From contig JAVVSK010000010.1 in the NCBI GenBank assembly GCA_036654235.1, forward strand, positions 1-60,486: a stretch of 60,486 nt of DNA. The letters run 5' to 3'. The DNA is from JAVVSK01 sp036654235 (GTDB lineage: Bacteria; Bacillota; Clostridia; Christensenellales; CAG-138). The notes under the pieces were generated by a model. The model saw only the letters and a program-made list of their open reading frames with translations. It did no database searches and had not been told where the DNA came from. Below, in pieces: positions 1 to 8,257 of this stretch (position 1 is its first letter; each line of letters begins with the position of its first letter). Both the position numbers and the translations under genes were made by a program.

Positions 1-2
1 TG

Positions 3-157
3 TGCAGATTGTCATAAAATATGCTCCGCTAGATGAATAATCATATCCCTCTAGGATAGGCGGCAAGAGCAGAGCCCTTGCCCTACGTTAATATCACCTA
101 AAATTCGTTCTCGATTGTATATGCAGATTGTCATAAAATATGCTCCGCTAGATGAAT
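3..157. repeat. 36-bp direct repeat pair (3-38 and 122-157)
   Basis: The same 36 bases occur at 3-38 and 122-157, starting TGCAGATTGT and ending AGATGAAT, with 83 bases between them. No convincing gene lies in the first 300 bases. The pair could be the edge of a longer repeat family or mobile-element debris cut by the window boundary. Function unknown. Confidence 0.85.
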
Positions 158-256
158 CTTTTTCCTTTTTCGCAAATCCATGTTATCGCCACCTTATTAA
201 GGATTATATAAATAATCTGAATATAATTTACTTAAACACGCTCAACGAATCAAGGC

Positions 257-297
257 AAAAAAAGCGACAAGTCTCAAATGAAACTTGTCGCTTTTTC
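257..297 (-). terminator. Intrinsic terminator after tRNA-Asn (possibly bidirectional)
   Basis: GCGACAAGT at 264-272 pairs with ACTTGTCGC at 283-291. On the minus strand the stem is followed by a run of T (AAAAAAA at 257-263 on the plus strand), so it closes the tRNA-Asn transcript. A T-rich run on the plus side means it may work both ways. Confidence 0.8.
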
Positions 298-300
298 TTT

Positions 301-376
301 TGGCTCCCCCTGCTGGATTCGAACCAGCGACACTGCGGTTAACAGCCGCATGCTCTACCGGCTGAGCTAAGGAGGA
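301..376 (-). tRNA. tRNA-Asn (GTT)
   Basis: Read on the minus strand this folds as a cloverleaf. The acceptor stem is TCCTCCT against AGGGGGA (one G-U pair), the D-loop region is AGCTCAGCCGGTAGAGC, the anticodon loop is CTGTTAA with anticodon GTT, and the T-arm is GCTGG-TTCGAAT-CCAGC. The CCA end is encoded (301-303). It is followed by an intrinsic terminator. Confidence 0.95.
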
Positions 377-466
377 ATATTTTGGGCAAAGAAAAGTTTT
401 CTCAACCAACGACAGCTATTTTACAACAAAACAAATAAAAAAGCAAGCCCTAATTTTATATATTTT

Positions 467-1792
467 TCATGGAAGAACTTTAAAACTTTTCCCGGAAAGA
501 TAAGAGAAAAGCCCCGAAATATCGGGATTAAATGAAAGTTCAACAGCTCTGAGACGTTGCATCGATATTTTATGCAATTTATTATATTCTCTATCTCCAT
601 ATTTATCGTCGCCTATAACGGGGTATCCAATATGGGCGAGGTGCGCGCGTATCTGATGGGTTCTCCCGGTAATAAGCTCAATCCGAAGTTCGCTCGTTTC
701 AATATTCGAAGCTACAACTTTATAGCGCGTCTCGATTTCCTTCGCTCCGTCTTTTGGCGAATCAAAAACATAGACAATAGCCTTAGTTGCGTCTTTAAGT
801 AAAAACGCTTTCAGCGTTCCGGAGTCGTCTTTCGGTCGTCCAACAACTTCGGCACGATAAAACTTTTTAACGCCGCGGTCGCGAATTAGCCGGGTGAGGT
901 CTGAAAAAGCCGCTTCGCTTCGCGCAAAAATTAAAAGCCCCGTCGTATTTCTATCTAAACGATGTACCGGATAAATAACGGGAAAAACGTGAGCCAGCTT
1001 CGCTTCGACAGAATCCGTCCCGCCATCTTTAATCGTTACTTCGACATTAGCCCCTTTATCTATTATTATTATATTTTTATCTATATATACAGGTAAAACG
1101 CCCGCGGAGAGCGCCCTTATTTCGTCCGTAAAGAGCGAAAAGCACTTAGCTTTTGGTTCAGCAGAAAAGCGCATCTGTGTTTTAAGCGTAGGATGATTAA
1201 ATTCTAAAGAATAGGCAAAGAGGGCAATATTCTCGTTAGAACCATTCATATATTTAGGGTTATAGCGACAATCGAAAACGATAGGGAAGCCAATATGCGC
1301 AAGTTGAGCGCGGATTTGATGATGCCGCCCGGTTTTAAGCTCAATATCGAGGAGCGAAAAACCATTTTTAGTCGCTACGCGCCTATAATTTAGCTCAGCA
1401 TATTTAGAGCCGTCGGTTTCAAAGTCGAAAACCTTCGAAAAAAAATCGCCCTCGTTTCGCAAAATGTAATTTTTGATAATTCCGGCTTCGTCCGGTTCAC
1501 CTTCAACGACGGCGACATAGTGCTTTTTAGCGGCTTTGGATTTAAATTCGGCACCTAAACGCTCGGCGGCCTTACTTGTCCTAGCGAAAACCATAACTCC
1601 ACCGACGGGCCGGTCGAGCCTATGCACAAGACCGAGATATACGTTGCCGGGCTTATTATATTTATCCTTTACATAAGCTTTTAGCGAGTCAAGTAAAGAT
1701 AAATCACCGGAAGCATCCGGAGCAACGGGCATATTGCATGGCTTTTCAACCACTATTATATGATTATCTTCGTAAAGTATCCGCTCAGACAT
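467..1792 (-). CDS. Tandem two-domain RluA-family pseudouridine synthase
   Basis: The 441-aa protein holds two complete RluA/RluD-type pseudouridine synthase domains in a row. Domain 1 (about 1-220) has HRLD at 57-60 and TGRHHQIRAQLAHIG near 154-168. Domain 2 (about 225-441) has HRLD at 277-280 and TGRTHQIRAHLAHIGYPV. The Asp of HRLD is the catalytic residue in this family and is kept in both halves. Ordinary members are 220-320 aa with one domain, so this is a fusion or internal duplication. No S4 domain is visible. These enzymes convert specific uridines in rRNA or tRNA to pseudouridine; the targets here cannot be read from sequence. The start overlaps the end of the upstream MFS gene by 8 bases, so the two are probably co-transcribed. 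Confidence 0.9.
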   Translation of the reverse strand: MSERILYEDNHIIVVEKPCNMPVAPDASGDLSLLDSLKAYVKDKYNKPGNVYLGLVHRLDRPVGGVMVFARTSKAAERLGAEFKSKAAKKHYVAVVEGEPDEAGIIKNYILRNEGDFFSKVFDFETDGSKYAELNYRRVATKNGFSLLDIELKTGRHHQIRAQLAHIGFPIVFDCRYNPKYMNGSNENIALFAYSLEFNHPTLKTQMRFSAEPKAKCFSLFTDEIRALSAGVLPVYIDKNIIIIDKGANVEVTIKDGGTDSVEAKLAHVFPVIYPVHRLDRNTTGLLIFARSEAAFSDLTRLIRDRGVKKFYRAEVVGRPKDDSGTLKAFLLKDATKAIVYVFDSPKDGAKEIETRYKVVASNIETSELRIELITGRTHQIRAHLAHIGYPVIGDDKYGDREYNKLHKISMQRLRAVELSFNPDISGLFSYLSGKSFKVLP

Positions 1793-3032
1793 CGTTATTA
1801 TAAATTTTCTTTACATGTTCTCCGCGCGGTAAAAGTATAACGACAATGGCGATTACGTTGAAAATCATGAAACCGAGTATAAGGTATTGCTCCATGAAAA
1901 ATTCGCCTAAAAGTCCGGCGAGGAGCTGACCTATTATCATTCCGAGAGTCGTTATCATCTGGAATATGCCGTTAAAACGCCCGCGAATATCGTCGGTTAC
2001 ATAGTTTTGCGTTGCGCTTATCCTAATATTATAAGAGGTAACGCCGAGAACGCCGACGAGAAACTGGAATATAAACATCATAAAAATCGGCAAGAATAAA
2101 TACGTCCCGTCTAAAAAGCAAATTGCCGTATAAACGAATATGGCAATATAATATTTTAAATGTTGAGGGTATTTTATTCGATATTGAACGAAGCCGCCAA
2201 TCATTCGCCCCGCGGTCGCGATGCTCGTAATTAAGGTATAGGTCTGCACCCCGAGACCGGGAGTACTCTTAAAAAACGGAAGAACGAGAGAACCCATAGC
2301 GCCGCTCGCGAGGGTAGTACAGAAAAAATAAGCAACTATAGTTAAAAGTCCCTGTTCGCGTTTTAGATAGCTTATTCCGTCTTTAAAGTCCGCTTTATAT
2401 CGCTGTATCGAAAATTTTTGGCTCAGATTTGCCTGAACATGTTGTTCAACGGTTTTAATTCGCGTCTCAAAAATTGCGGCGATAAAAAAGCTTATAGCGT
2501 TAAAAGCGAAAAGCGGAACAAGACCGACAGTTTCGTAAAAAACACCGGCGATAGGAACCATAATCGTCGTTGCAATAGGGTAAATTAAACTTGAAACCGA
2601 ATAAGCTTTAGTATAATTTCCCTTAGTTATCAGCGATGGATATAGGCTTTCGTAAGCTACGATATAGATGCTATCCGTAGAGCCTATTATTATCGCCATG
2701 AATAAAAAAGCGACATAGTTAAAAAAATTAAAATAGAGCAAAACGGTTATGGCTAAAAAAACGGTAGCCGAAAAGAAATCAAGAGTATATATGACCCGCT
2801 TTCTTGAGAAACGATCCATATATGGTCCGACAAGTAAAGGTAAAATTATTTTCGGAAGGTTATATACGACCATAAAGAGCGCGAATAAAAGCGTCGAATC
2901 TGTATAATCGTAAATCATAAGTCCCATAGCAAAGCCGCTGACCGCGTTGCCAAGCATAGAAACCGCACTTCCGATAGTCAATATTGAAAAATCACGAGTC
3001 CAAAGCTTATTCATATCTATATAGTTTAGCAT
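1785..3032 (-). CDS. Major facilitator superfamily exporter (DHA3-like)
   Basis: About 415 residues, nearly all hydrophobic, with some ten to twelve membrane spans in two halves. The loop after TM2 contains GPYMDRFSRKRV, the classic MFS motif A region (GxxxDRxxRR/K). The N-terminus (RDFSILTIGSAVSMLGNAV) resembles MFS_3/DHA3 drug or siderophore exporters such as macrolide efflux proteins. It should be an integral membrane proton-coupled exporter; the substrate is unknown. ATG at 3032 was chosen next to a TTG at 3035; an ATG at 3014 is also possible. Its 3' end overlaps the pseudouridine synthase start, indicating one transcript. Confidence 0.85.
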   Translation of the reverse strand: MLNYIDMNKLWTRDFSILTIGSAVSMLGNAVSGFAMGLMIYDYTDSTLLFALFMVVYNLPKIILPLLVGPYMDRFSRKRVIYTLDFFSATVFLAITVLLYFNFFNYVAFLFMAIIIGSTDSIYIVAYESLYPSLITKGNYTKAYSVSSLIYPIATTIMVPIAGVFYETVGLVPLFAFNAISFFIAAIFETRIKTVEQHVQANLSQKFSIQRYKADFKDGISYLKREQGLLTIVAYFFCTTLASGAMGSLVLPFFKSTPGLGVQTYTLITSIATAGRMIGGFVQYRIKYPQHLKYYIAIFVYTAICFLDGTYLFLPIFMMFIFQFLVGVLGVTSYNIRISATQNYVTDDIRGRFNGIFQMITTLGMIIGQLLAGLLGEFFMEQYLILGFMIFNVIAIVVILLPRGEHVKKIYNNDV

Positions 3033-3426
3033 CAACTTTCTTCAATTGCAATAAGGTTTTTATTTGTAGGTAAAAAACTTTTGCGTCCATTTTCTTTGGT
3101 TAAAAAGTAAAAAAGCGGTGAAGATAGGCGCGGTAATTAAAAAAGCTTTTTCATTGGTTATTATCATTGGTAAATTGATTTTTTGTTATCTCTTAATCAT
3201 ATATTTTACATAAGCCCGCGCTTTTTTTAGTATCTTTTCAACAATCTTCCAAAGGGCAAGCGACGTATTTTCTCCATAATATTTATACCATCTAGCTATA
3301 AATAACCATGAATTTATTCACAAACAAGAATCGCGATGCAAAATAAATTTCTAAAGTAAGTTCCGGTTCAAATTCCATCCCGGAATTTACTTATTCCACA
3401 TTATTCTTTCGGTTATTACAATACAC
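3033..3426. other. AT-rich spacer with an inverted repeat, no gene seen
   Basis: This spacer separates the divergent MFS and TlpA genes. No credible reading frame was found. An inverted repeat lies at 3354-3366 (AAGTAAGTTCCGG) and 3380-3392 (CCGGAATTTACTT), one mismatch in 13, about 35 bp upstream of the -35 box of the TlpA operon. It has no T tract, so an operator is more likely than a terminator. Confidence 0.5.
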
Positions 3427-3455
3427 TTGCACTAACTATTTATCTCGTTTATAAT
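3427..3455 (+). promoter_or_regulatory. Sigma-A-type promoter of the TlpA-polyferredoxin operon
   Basis: TTGCAC at 3427-3432 and a perfect TATAAT at 3450-3455 are separated by 17 bases. The start of transcription would be near 3462, giving a short leader that ends in AGGAAGGA at 3489-3496 ahead of the ATG at 3503. Confidence 0.8.
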
Positions 3456-3502
3456 ATCGGGGTGGCGTATGCCGCGAACAAGTTTTTAGGAAGGAAACAA
3501 CT

Positions 3503-4264
3503 ATGAATATGTCTAAAATTAAAAGATTTGCCGTTATAATTGCGATTCTTGCGTTGGTCGTTATGATAATGACAGCGTGCGGCGGCTCTAACCCCCCCGT
3601 ACCATCTGCTACTATTCCTGCCTCATCGACAGAACCCTCAACAGCGCCGTCCCTTGTCCCCTCTGCTTCCGTAGCTCAATCTGCGGAGCCTTCGATTGAG
3701 CCTTCGATTGAGCCTTCGGGAGATCCGTCGACTTCGTCGACGCCCGCTGATAAGCCTACCGGAACGGTAAAGCCAACGGCTACGCCTAAGCCGACAGCAA
3801 CTCAAAAGCCAAAACCGACAGAGGCCCCTGCCCCCGACATAGCTGATTTTTCAACTACGGATCTTAATGGCAATACTATAACGAATTCCGTATTCTCAAA
3901 GGCTCCGTTGACTATGATAAACGTATGGGCAACTTGGTGTCAGCCCTGCATAGAGGAACTTCCATCGATTCAGGAGCTTTCGTCCGCGTTCTCGGGTAAG
4001 ATGCAGGTTATAAGTATATTATTCGATTCGAGCGATCCGGGTGCAATTGATAATGCTAAGGCTATAATTCAAGCGAGCGGAGTTCAGTTCCCCGTTTTAA
4101 AAAATAATAAATCCGTAAAATCTGCTATAATGGATAAATTTGGAATAAGCACTTTACCGACGACGCTGTTTATTAATTCTAACGGCAACTTGGTTACCCA
4201 GCCGATAATCGGAGCGAAGTCTTACGTCGAATGGACTCAGATTATAAACGGTTTGTTAAAATAA
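3503..4264 (+). CDS. TlpA/ResA-like thioredoxin-fold lipoprotein
   Basis: Residues 1-25 form a lipoprotein signal peptide ending at a lipobox before Cys26 (IMTAC). Residues 27-112 are a Pro/Ser/Thr-rich linker with small repeats such as PSIEPSIEPSGDPS and PTATPKPTATQKP, probably a surface spacer. Residues 113-253 are a thioredoxin fold with WATWCQPC, the CxxC pair being C146 and C149. TlpA/ResA proteins reduce or exchange disulfides on extracytoplasmic proteins. It is first in an operon with a CXXC small protein and a membrane polyferredoxin, which suggests that electrons from the polyferredoxin support this extracellular thiol chemistry (inference). SD AGGAAGGA fits the ATG. Confidence 0.9.
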   Translation: MNMSKIKRFAVIIAILALVVMIMTACGGSNPPVPSATIPASSTEPSTAPSLVPSASVAQSAEPSIEPSIEPSGDPSTSSTPADKPTGTVKPTATPKPTATQKPKPTEAPAPDIADFSTTDLNGNTITNSVFSKAPLTMINVWATWCQPCIEELPSIQELSSAFSGKMQVISILFDSSDPGAIDNAKAIIQASGVQFPVLKNNKSVKSAIMDKFGISTLPTTLFINSNGNLVTQPIIGAKSYVEWTQIINGLLK

Positions 4265-4282
4265 TTTTTTGAGGTGAAAAAA

Positions 4283-4423
4283 ATGTTTAAGCGTTACGGG
4301 ATACCTGCCCTCGTTCTTCTCGTTGGCGTTGCCTTTTTAACCTATGGTATATTTAACGGTGAAGTTTTAACGGTTTTCGGAAAAGCTACCGCAATTTGTA
4401 TGGAGTGTATAGGTATAGGCTAA
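4283..4423 (+). CDS. CD1871A-family CXXC-motif small membrane protein
   Basis: This 46-aa protein starts at ATG 4283 after GAGGTG and ends at TAA 4421-4423. It has one N-terminal membrane helix (ALVLLVGVAFLTYGIF) and ends with ICMECIGIG, the CxxC signature of the CD1871A-like small proteins that typically sit between a TlpA gene and a 4Fe-4S protein in clostridia. Its stop overlaps the next start (TAATG), showing tight translational coupling. It is likely a redox-active membrane partner; the biochemical role is not established. Confidence 0.85.
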   Translation: MFKRYGIPALVLLVGVAFLTYGIFNGEVLTVFGKATAICMECIGIG

Positions 4424-5397
4424 TGGAAGATAAAAAGAAATTACAAAAGCCAAAGAAAAAGAGAGGTGCGCTTCAAAAGCAAAAGAATAAGCGCACATTG
4501 ATTCAAACACTGTTTTTTGCGCTAACCAACAGTTATGTAATCGGTTTTTTACAGGGAACTATTTATAAGGGCAACCTTAAAAATATCTGCGTACCCGGAC
4601 TTAACTGTTATTCATGCCCCGGAGCGTGGGGTGCATGTCCGATAGGTGCGCTTCAAGCGATTCTTAATAAGCGGAATTTTTCCGTTGATCCCGTTACAGG
4701 GGCCCTCGCAAAAGCTCCGGCAAACTATTTTTCGTTTTACGTCGTCGGCTTTATGATGATAGTCGGCGCTATTTGCGGAAGGCTGGTTTGTGGTTTTCTT
4801 TGCCCGTTTGGATGGATTCAGGAACTTTTACATAAGATCCCGCTTCCGAAGAAGTTAAAGGTAAAGACGTTCCCCGGCGATAAACAGCTGAGATATTTAA
4901 AATATCTTGTCCTTATCGGGTTGGTATTCCTTCTTCCGATATTTGCTGCGGAAGCGTTCCCGTATTTTTGTAAATTCCTATGTCCTAGCGGAATGCTGAT
5001 AGGAGGAATCCCTCTTATGGCGTTAAACGAAGGCATTCGCGACGCTGCGGGAATGTTTACAGTTTTAAAGCTGTCAATATTGGGCGTTATCGTTATTGCT
5101 TCGATAATAATCTATCGTCCGTTTTGTAAATATCTCTGTCCTTTAGGCGCAATATATTCGGTTATGAATCCGATATCGCTCTACCGTATGAGCGTTGACG
5201 AATCTCAATGCACGAACTGTGGACTTTGCGCAAAGGTCTGTGATATGGGTGTCGATATAAGGAAAACGCCTAATTCTCTGGAATGTATCCGTTGCGGAGA
5301 CTGTCGCGCCGCTTGCCCAACTCATGCGATAAGCGCGGGTTTTTCTCGCGGAAAGCTAAAAGCACGCATAACTAATGAGGAAGTTGTCATAAAATAA
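4423..5397 (+). CDS. NapH/YccM-type membrane polyferredoxin (4Fe-4S)
   Basis: A 324-aa integral membrane iron-sulfur protein. It has a basic N-terminus, then about five membrane segments with cysteine clusters CYSCPGAWGACPIG, CGRLVCGFLCPFGW, CKFLCPSG and CKYLCPLGA. It ends with a ferredoxin domain with CTNCGLCAKVC and CIRCGDCRAACP, enough for two [4Fe-4S] clusters. NapH-like proteins pass electrons across or along the membrane. The start at 4423 overlaps the stop of the upstream CXXC gene; an in-frame TTG at 4396 is less likely. With the two upstream genes it forms a three-gene redox module, probably delivering reductant to extracytoplasmic thiols. Confidence 0.9.
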   Translation: MEDKKKLQKPKKKRGALQKQKNKRTLIQTLFFALTNSYVIGFLQGTIYKGNLKNICVPGLNCYSCPGAWGACPIGALQAILNKRNFSVDPVTGALAKAPANYFSFYVVGFMMIVGAICGRLVCGFLCPFGWIQELLHKIPLPKKLKVKTFPGDKQLRYLKYLVLIGLVFLLPIFAAEAFPYFCKFLCPSGMLIGGIPLMALNEGIRDAAGMFTVLKLSILGVIVIASIIIYRPFCKYLCPLGAIYSVMNPISLYRMSVDESQCTNCGLCAKVCDMGVDIRKTPNSLECIRCGDCRAACPTHAISAGFSRGKLKARITNEEVVIK

Positions 5398-5420
5398 TTA
5401 TGAGGAAATGAGGTGACGTT

Positions 5421-5684
5421 ATGCCCGGTGGAATAGTGACTTATATTGTAGTCTTGCTCGTTTTATTTTTGGTGTTTAAAGTTTTTTCTCTCTCTATGAA
5501 GCTCTTTTTTAAGCTTCTCATAAACGCCGTAATAGGAGCATTGATTCTTATTGTATTTAACTTTTTCGGAGACGTTATTTTTGGCTTCGTAATTGAAATC
5601 AATTGGCTTACTGCTCTCATAACCGGACTTTTAGGCGTCCCCGGTGTGATCCTTATAATTATAATAAAGCTGATCACGGGATAA
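5421..5684 (+). CDS. bofA: BofA-family pro-sigma-K processing inhibitor
   Basis: 87 aa, almost entirely hydrophobic with two to three membrane segments. The C-terminal half (EINWLTALITGLLGVPGVILIIIIKL) matches the conserved BofA signature, usually INWxNALIxGxLGIPGVxLLLxL. In Bacillus, BofA sits in the outer forespore membrane and holds the SpoIVFB protease inactive. Its presence points to an endospore-forming lineage. ATG 5421 follows GAGGTGACG. It lies 23 bases after the polyferredoxin gene and is followed by a terminator, so it may ride on the same transcript. Confidence 0.85.
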   Translation: MPGGIVTYIVVLLVLFLVFKVFSLSMKLFFKLLINAVIGALILIVFNFFGDVIFGFVIEINWLTALITGLLGVPGVILIIIIKLITG

Positions 5685-5721
5685 TATTTTTTAGATTTTT
5701 GGACGCGTCGGTCCGTAGACC

Positions 5722-5761
5722 AAAGGACGTATCATGCGGCGCATGATGCGTCCTTTTTTTT
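5722..5761 (+). terminator. Intrinsic terminator after bofA
   Basis: A long hairpin (AAGGACG... at 5723 to ...GCGTCCTT ending near 5754) with inner palindrome ATCATGCGGCGCATGAT is followed by eight T. It closes the redox/bofA transcript and marks the left boundary of the accessory island. Confidence 0.85.
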
Positions 5762-5915
5762 GTGTAGGCGCATACTATGATTTTCCTTTGCATTGGCAAA
5801 GATGCGTTCAATGCTTTCTTGGCGCTCTTTATAAATAGCCCGACATAACGGTAATGCTCCGCTTACTATAAACAAAGGAAATGTATCCGCTTCATCTCCT
5901 CTCAATTTCGCTTCT
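5757..5915 (-). pseudogene. IS1182-family transposase remnant (C-terminal piece)
   Basis: On the minus strand a frame ending near 5757 reads LCRAIYKERQESIERIFAN and continues AKENHSMRLHK. This resembles the conserved C-terminal stretch of IS1182-type transposases (IYxxRKETIERVFADAKExHGMRY). Only about 50 codons survive, with no start and no catalytic core. It is a dead fragment at the left edge of the restriction-modification island. Confidence 0.6.
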
Positions 5916-5922
5916 CATGCCT

Positions 5923-5969
5923 AAAAAAGCACCTCCAAATCATGGTTCTGTTATACCATGGTTTAGAGG
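5923..5969 (-). terminator. Intrinsic terminator of the restriction-modification operon
   Basis: Left arm 5932-5946 and right arm 5955-5969 pair over about 13 of 15 positions with an 8-base loop. On the minus strand the stem is followed by TGCTTTTTT (A run at 5923-5928 on the plus strand). It lies 54 bases after the methyltransferase stop. Confidence 0.75.
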
Positions 5970-6022
5970 CATTTTAAAGGCTTTTAGTCTACATAGTGAG
6001 CACCTATCTGTAAAGATGAATG

Positions 6023-7030
6023 CTATGAGTTCAAGCTAATCGCTTTCAATGTGTTTTTTATTTTTGCGGCAACTATCTCAGCAAGACCTATTGGAACAGC
6101 ATTGCCTATCATTTTATAACCATCATCTAATTTTTCATAAATAAATTCAAAATCATCGGGAAAACCTTGCAATCTTGCACATTCACGAATAGTAAGTCTA
6201 CGGTATAAATATTCTTTGCCCTCTACAAAAACTCTTTTGTTCTTTTCAACAAAAAGCATTTCAGGAGCTTGAGGGTGCAACTGACATTGGCGGCCACTTG
6301 CTTGAACGGTGAATCCCGGCTTGTCCCAAGGGCGAACTCTATTTCTGCTCATGAAAATAGTAGAATACGCACCTATAAAATACTCATGATTAAGAATATC
6401 CAATCTACCATTTGTTTTATTTTTCGGTAGAGCCGGAATAGCTGTTTCAACTAAGTCTCCTATAGCATCGTTCATAGTTTTCTTTTGCTCTGTCTTCGGT
6501 GTAGTAGGTTTTGGAAACTTAAAATTAATATTTAAGTCTTTTCTGAAACCAATATAAAATACTCGTTTTCTATCTTGTGGTACACCATAGTCAGCAGCAT
6601 TAACAAGGTCAATAGTTACGTCATATCCACATTCTTCAAAGGTATTAATAATGTTTGCTACGGCGGTTGAATGTCTATTTGCGAGCATACCTGAAACATT
6701 TTCGGCTAAAAAGAATTTGGGTTGTTTATCTTTTAAAATTCTGATGTAATCATAAAACAATTGACCTCTATGGTCATCTATTCCTCTAAGTGCGCCGGCT
6801 TCGCTCCAGCTTTGGCATGGAGGACCTCCAATTATTCCATCGATTTTATCGGGGAAATCGGACTCCTTGATGTTTCTAATATCGCCTTTGATTAAAGGAG
6901 CTGAGTGGTTTTTTTCATAAGTAGCCCAAATAGTTTTATCATACTCGTTTGCCATTGATATAGTGAAGCCTGCTTTTTCAAAACCTAAATCTAAGCCGCC
7001 GGCCCCGGAAAACAAACTAATAATTTTCAT
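6023..7030 (-). CDS. DNA cytosine-5 methyltransferase, M.HaeIII-like
   Basis: A 335-aa single-domain C5 methyltransferase. Motif I is LFSGAGGLDLGF near the N-terminus, motif IV is GGPPCQSW with the catalytic Cys, motif VI is FLAENV, motif VIII is QDRKRVFYIGF, and motif X is GYKMIGNAVP. Over its whole length, including SRNRVRPWDKPGFTVQASGR, it reads like M.HaeIII (from memory), so GGCC is the likely target. It transfers methyl groups from S-adenosylmethionine to protect host DNA from the partner nuclease next to it. It is the last gene of a three-gene minus-strand operon and is more AT-rich than the flanking core genes, which fits acquisition by transfer. Confidence 0.93.
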   Translation of the reverse strand: MKIISLFSGAGGLDLGFEKAGFTISMANEYDKTIWATYEKNHSAPLIKGDIRNIKESDFPDKIDGIIGGPPCQSWSEAGALRGIDDHRGQLFYDYIRILKDKQPKFFLAENVSGMLANRHSTAVANIINTFEECGYDVTIDLVNAADYGVPQDRKRVFYIGFRKDLNINFKFPKPTTPKTEQKKTMNDAIGDLVETAIPALPKNKTNGRLDILNHEYFIGAYSTIFMSRNRVRPWDKPGFTVQASGRQCQLHPQAPEMLFVEKNKRVFVEGKEYLYRRLTIRECARLQGFPDDFEFIYEKLDDGYKMIGNAVPIGLAEIVAAKIKNTLKAISLNS

Positions 7031-7033
7031 AAA

Positions 7034-7906
7034 TTAAGACCTCCAAAAAGTAATTAATTTTGCTTTTTTTAGGTTTGAAGGATTATCGGGTGTTTTTATC
7101 TCTACATCAATAATTTTTAAATTAGTGTTTTGAGTTAATTGTTCTATATGGTTAATGTCGTCTCTTGGAAACGAATAATATTTTTCATCGTTTATAATAG
7201 CCATCAATTGAAAAGGTTGATTATTAGTAAATGGGTTTAAATATGAGAAAGTTTTAATTGGGTTTTCAATTCCCCACATTCCTCGGATTCTTAAATAAGT
7301 AATTCCTAAAGGGTCAACACGATTAACTCTTCCCAATTCATTGGTTTGTGCAAATTCAACATCTGTGATTGAATTAACACCATCACTAATTACTGTTTTT
7401 ATTCTTTCGTATATTTCTGCACTTGCTGCATAATCAACGCCATAAACCATCGATAGATTGGAGAAATGTTTACCTTCTTTTCCACCTTCCTTTGAGACCA
7501 CACCTACAGCATAAATGATATCTTTTTCCGTCCATTCCTCACAATTTCTACAAGCTGTTGTTATCATTGTGCTGTTAGAAAATATTTTTGCTTTAGGATA
7601 AGAACTGTTTAATGCTAACAAAGAGTTTTTGCTTTCAATCTTTTTAACCTCAATAGCATCACCGTTTCTTATCATTGAATCAGGGGGATTGTTTTGATTT
7701 CCTTGATATGAAAAAACATCTTCTAAAATTTTTAAGCGTTTCGCCTCGTCCGTTTCTGTTACAGTACCGGCAAATATATCCTTGATATATTCTTCTAAGG
7801 CACCGCCCATACTGTTGGCTCTATTTCTGTTTTCATAATAAGATTTCAATTCGTTTACCGGATTATCGACAATATTAATTATTGCCTTTAAAATATTTGT
7901 TTTCAT
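7034..7906 (-). CDS. Type II restriction endonuclease, HaeIII-like
   Basis: A 290-aa protein directly upstream of the methyltransferase, with only 3 bases between. It contains ENRNRANSMGGALEEYIKD and, further on, NPPDSMIRNGDAIEVKKIES; the D...ExK arrangement resembles a PD-(D/E)xK nuclease core. A CxxC (TACRNCEEW) also occurs. The sequence agrees with my recollection of the HaeIII restriction enzyme family, so it probably cuts GGCC. ATG 7906 is chosen because GGAGAGGG lies 9 bases upstream; an in-frame ATG at 7924 overlaps the stop of the regulator gene (TAATG) but has a poorer ribosome binding site. Confidence 0.85.
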   Translation of the reverse strand: MKTNILKAIINIVDNPVNELKSYYENRNRANSMGGALEEYIKDIFAGTVTETDEAKRLKILEDVFSYQGNQNNPPDSMIRNGDAIEVKKIESKNSLLALNSSYPKAKIFSNSTMITTACRNCEEWTEKDIIYAVGVVSKEGGKEGKHFSNLSMVYGVDYAASAEIYERIKTVISDGVNSITDVEFAQTNELGRVNRVDPLGITYLRIRGMWGIENPIKTFSYLNPFTNNQPFQLMAIINDEKYYSFPRDDINHIEQLTQNTNLKIIDVEIKTPDNPSNLKKAKLITFWRS

Positions 7907-7923
7907 TTTGCAAACCCTCTCCA

Positions 7924-8136
7924 TTATATTTCTTTCCCGGTATCGTTAAGAGTAAAACAACCCTCAAAAGAAGCGTTGCAGACTTTTGCGATTTCTATTA
8001 AATCATTTTCAGACAGATTATCTCGTCTTAGTTTAGCGGTCATGTTCTGACTTGAAGTGCCGACCCTTTCGGCTAAATCTTTTATATTCATTGACCTCGC
8101 TGCAAGTAACATTTTTACTTTTGTAGCCATAGTCAT
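7924..8136 (-). CDS. Small XRE-type HTH regulator of the RM operon (C-protein-like)
   Basis: A 70-aa Cro/XRE helix-turn-helix protein: KVKMLLAARSMNIKDLAERV, then GTSSQNMTAKLRRDNLSENDLIEIAKV. Single-domain XRE proteins placed upstream of restriction genes often act as controller proteins that delay nuclease expression until methylation is complete. It is first in the operon and its stop overlaps a possible start of the nuclease. SD AGGATGG precedes ATG 8136. An inverted repeat in its upstream region is a candidate self-operator. Confidence 0.8.
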   Translation of the reverse strand: MTMATKVKMLLAARSMNIKDLAERVGTSSQNMTAKLRRDNLSENDLIEIAKVCNASFEGCFTLNDTGKEI

Positions 8137-8157
8137 AAAATCACCATCCTATATACG

Positions 8158-8184
8158 ACAGTTTATTTATTAATTGTACACTGT
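8158..8184. promoter_or_regulatory. Candidate operator (C-box-like) of the RM regulator
   Basis: ACAGT at 8158-8162 and ACTGT at 8180-8184 form an inverted repeat in the AT-rich stretch 22-48 bases upstream of the regulator start. The position suits autoregulation by the XRE protein. No clean -35/-10 pair was identified. Confidence 0.4.
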
Positions 8185-8257
8185 TTTAATTTAAAATTCA
8201 ATTTATATATTTCTATAAACAATTTTAAAGTTGTTTTTATGATGGAAGAATAAATTT

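Noticed and set aside
115..342. 75-codon plus-strand frame across the tRNA-Asn gene
   Set aside because: Runs through the terminator and into the antisense of a tRNA; no protein features.
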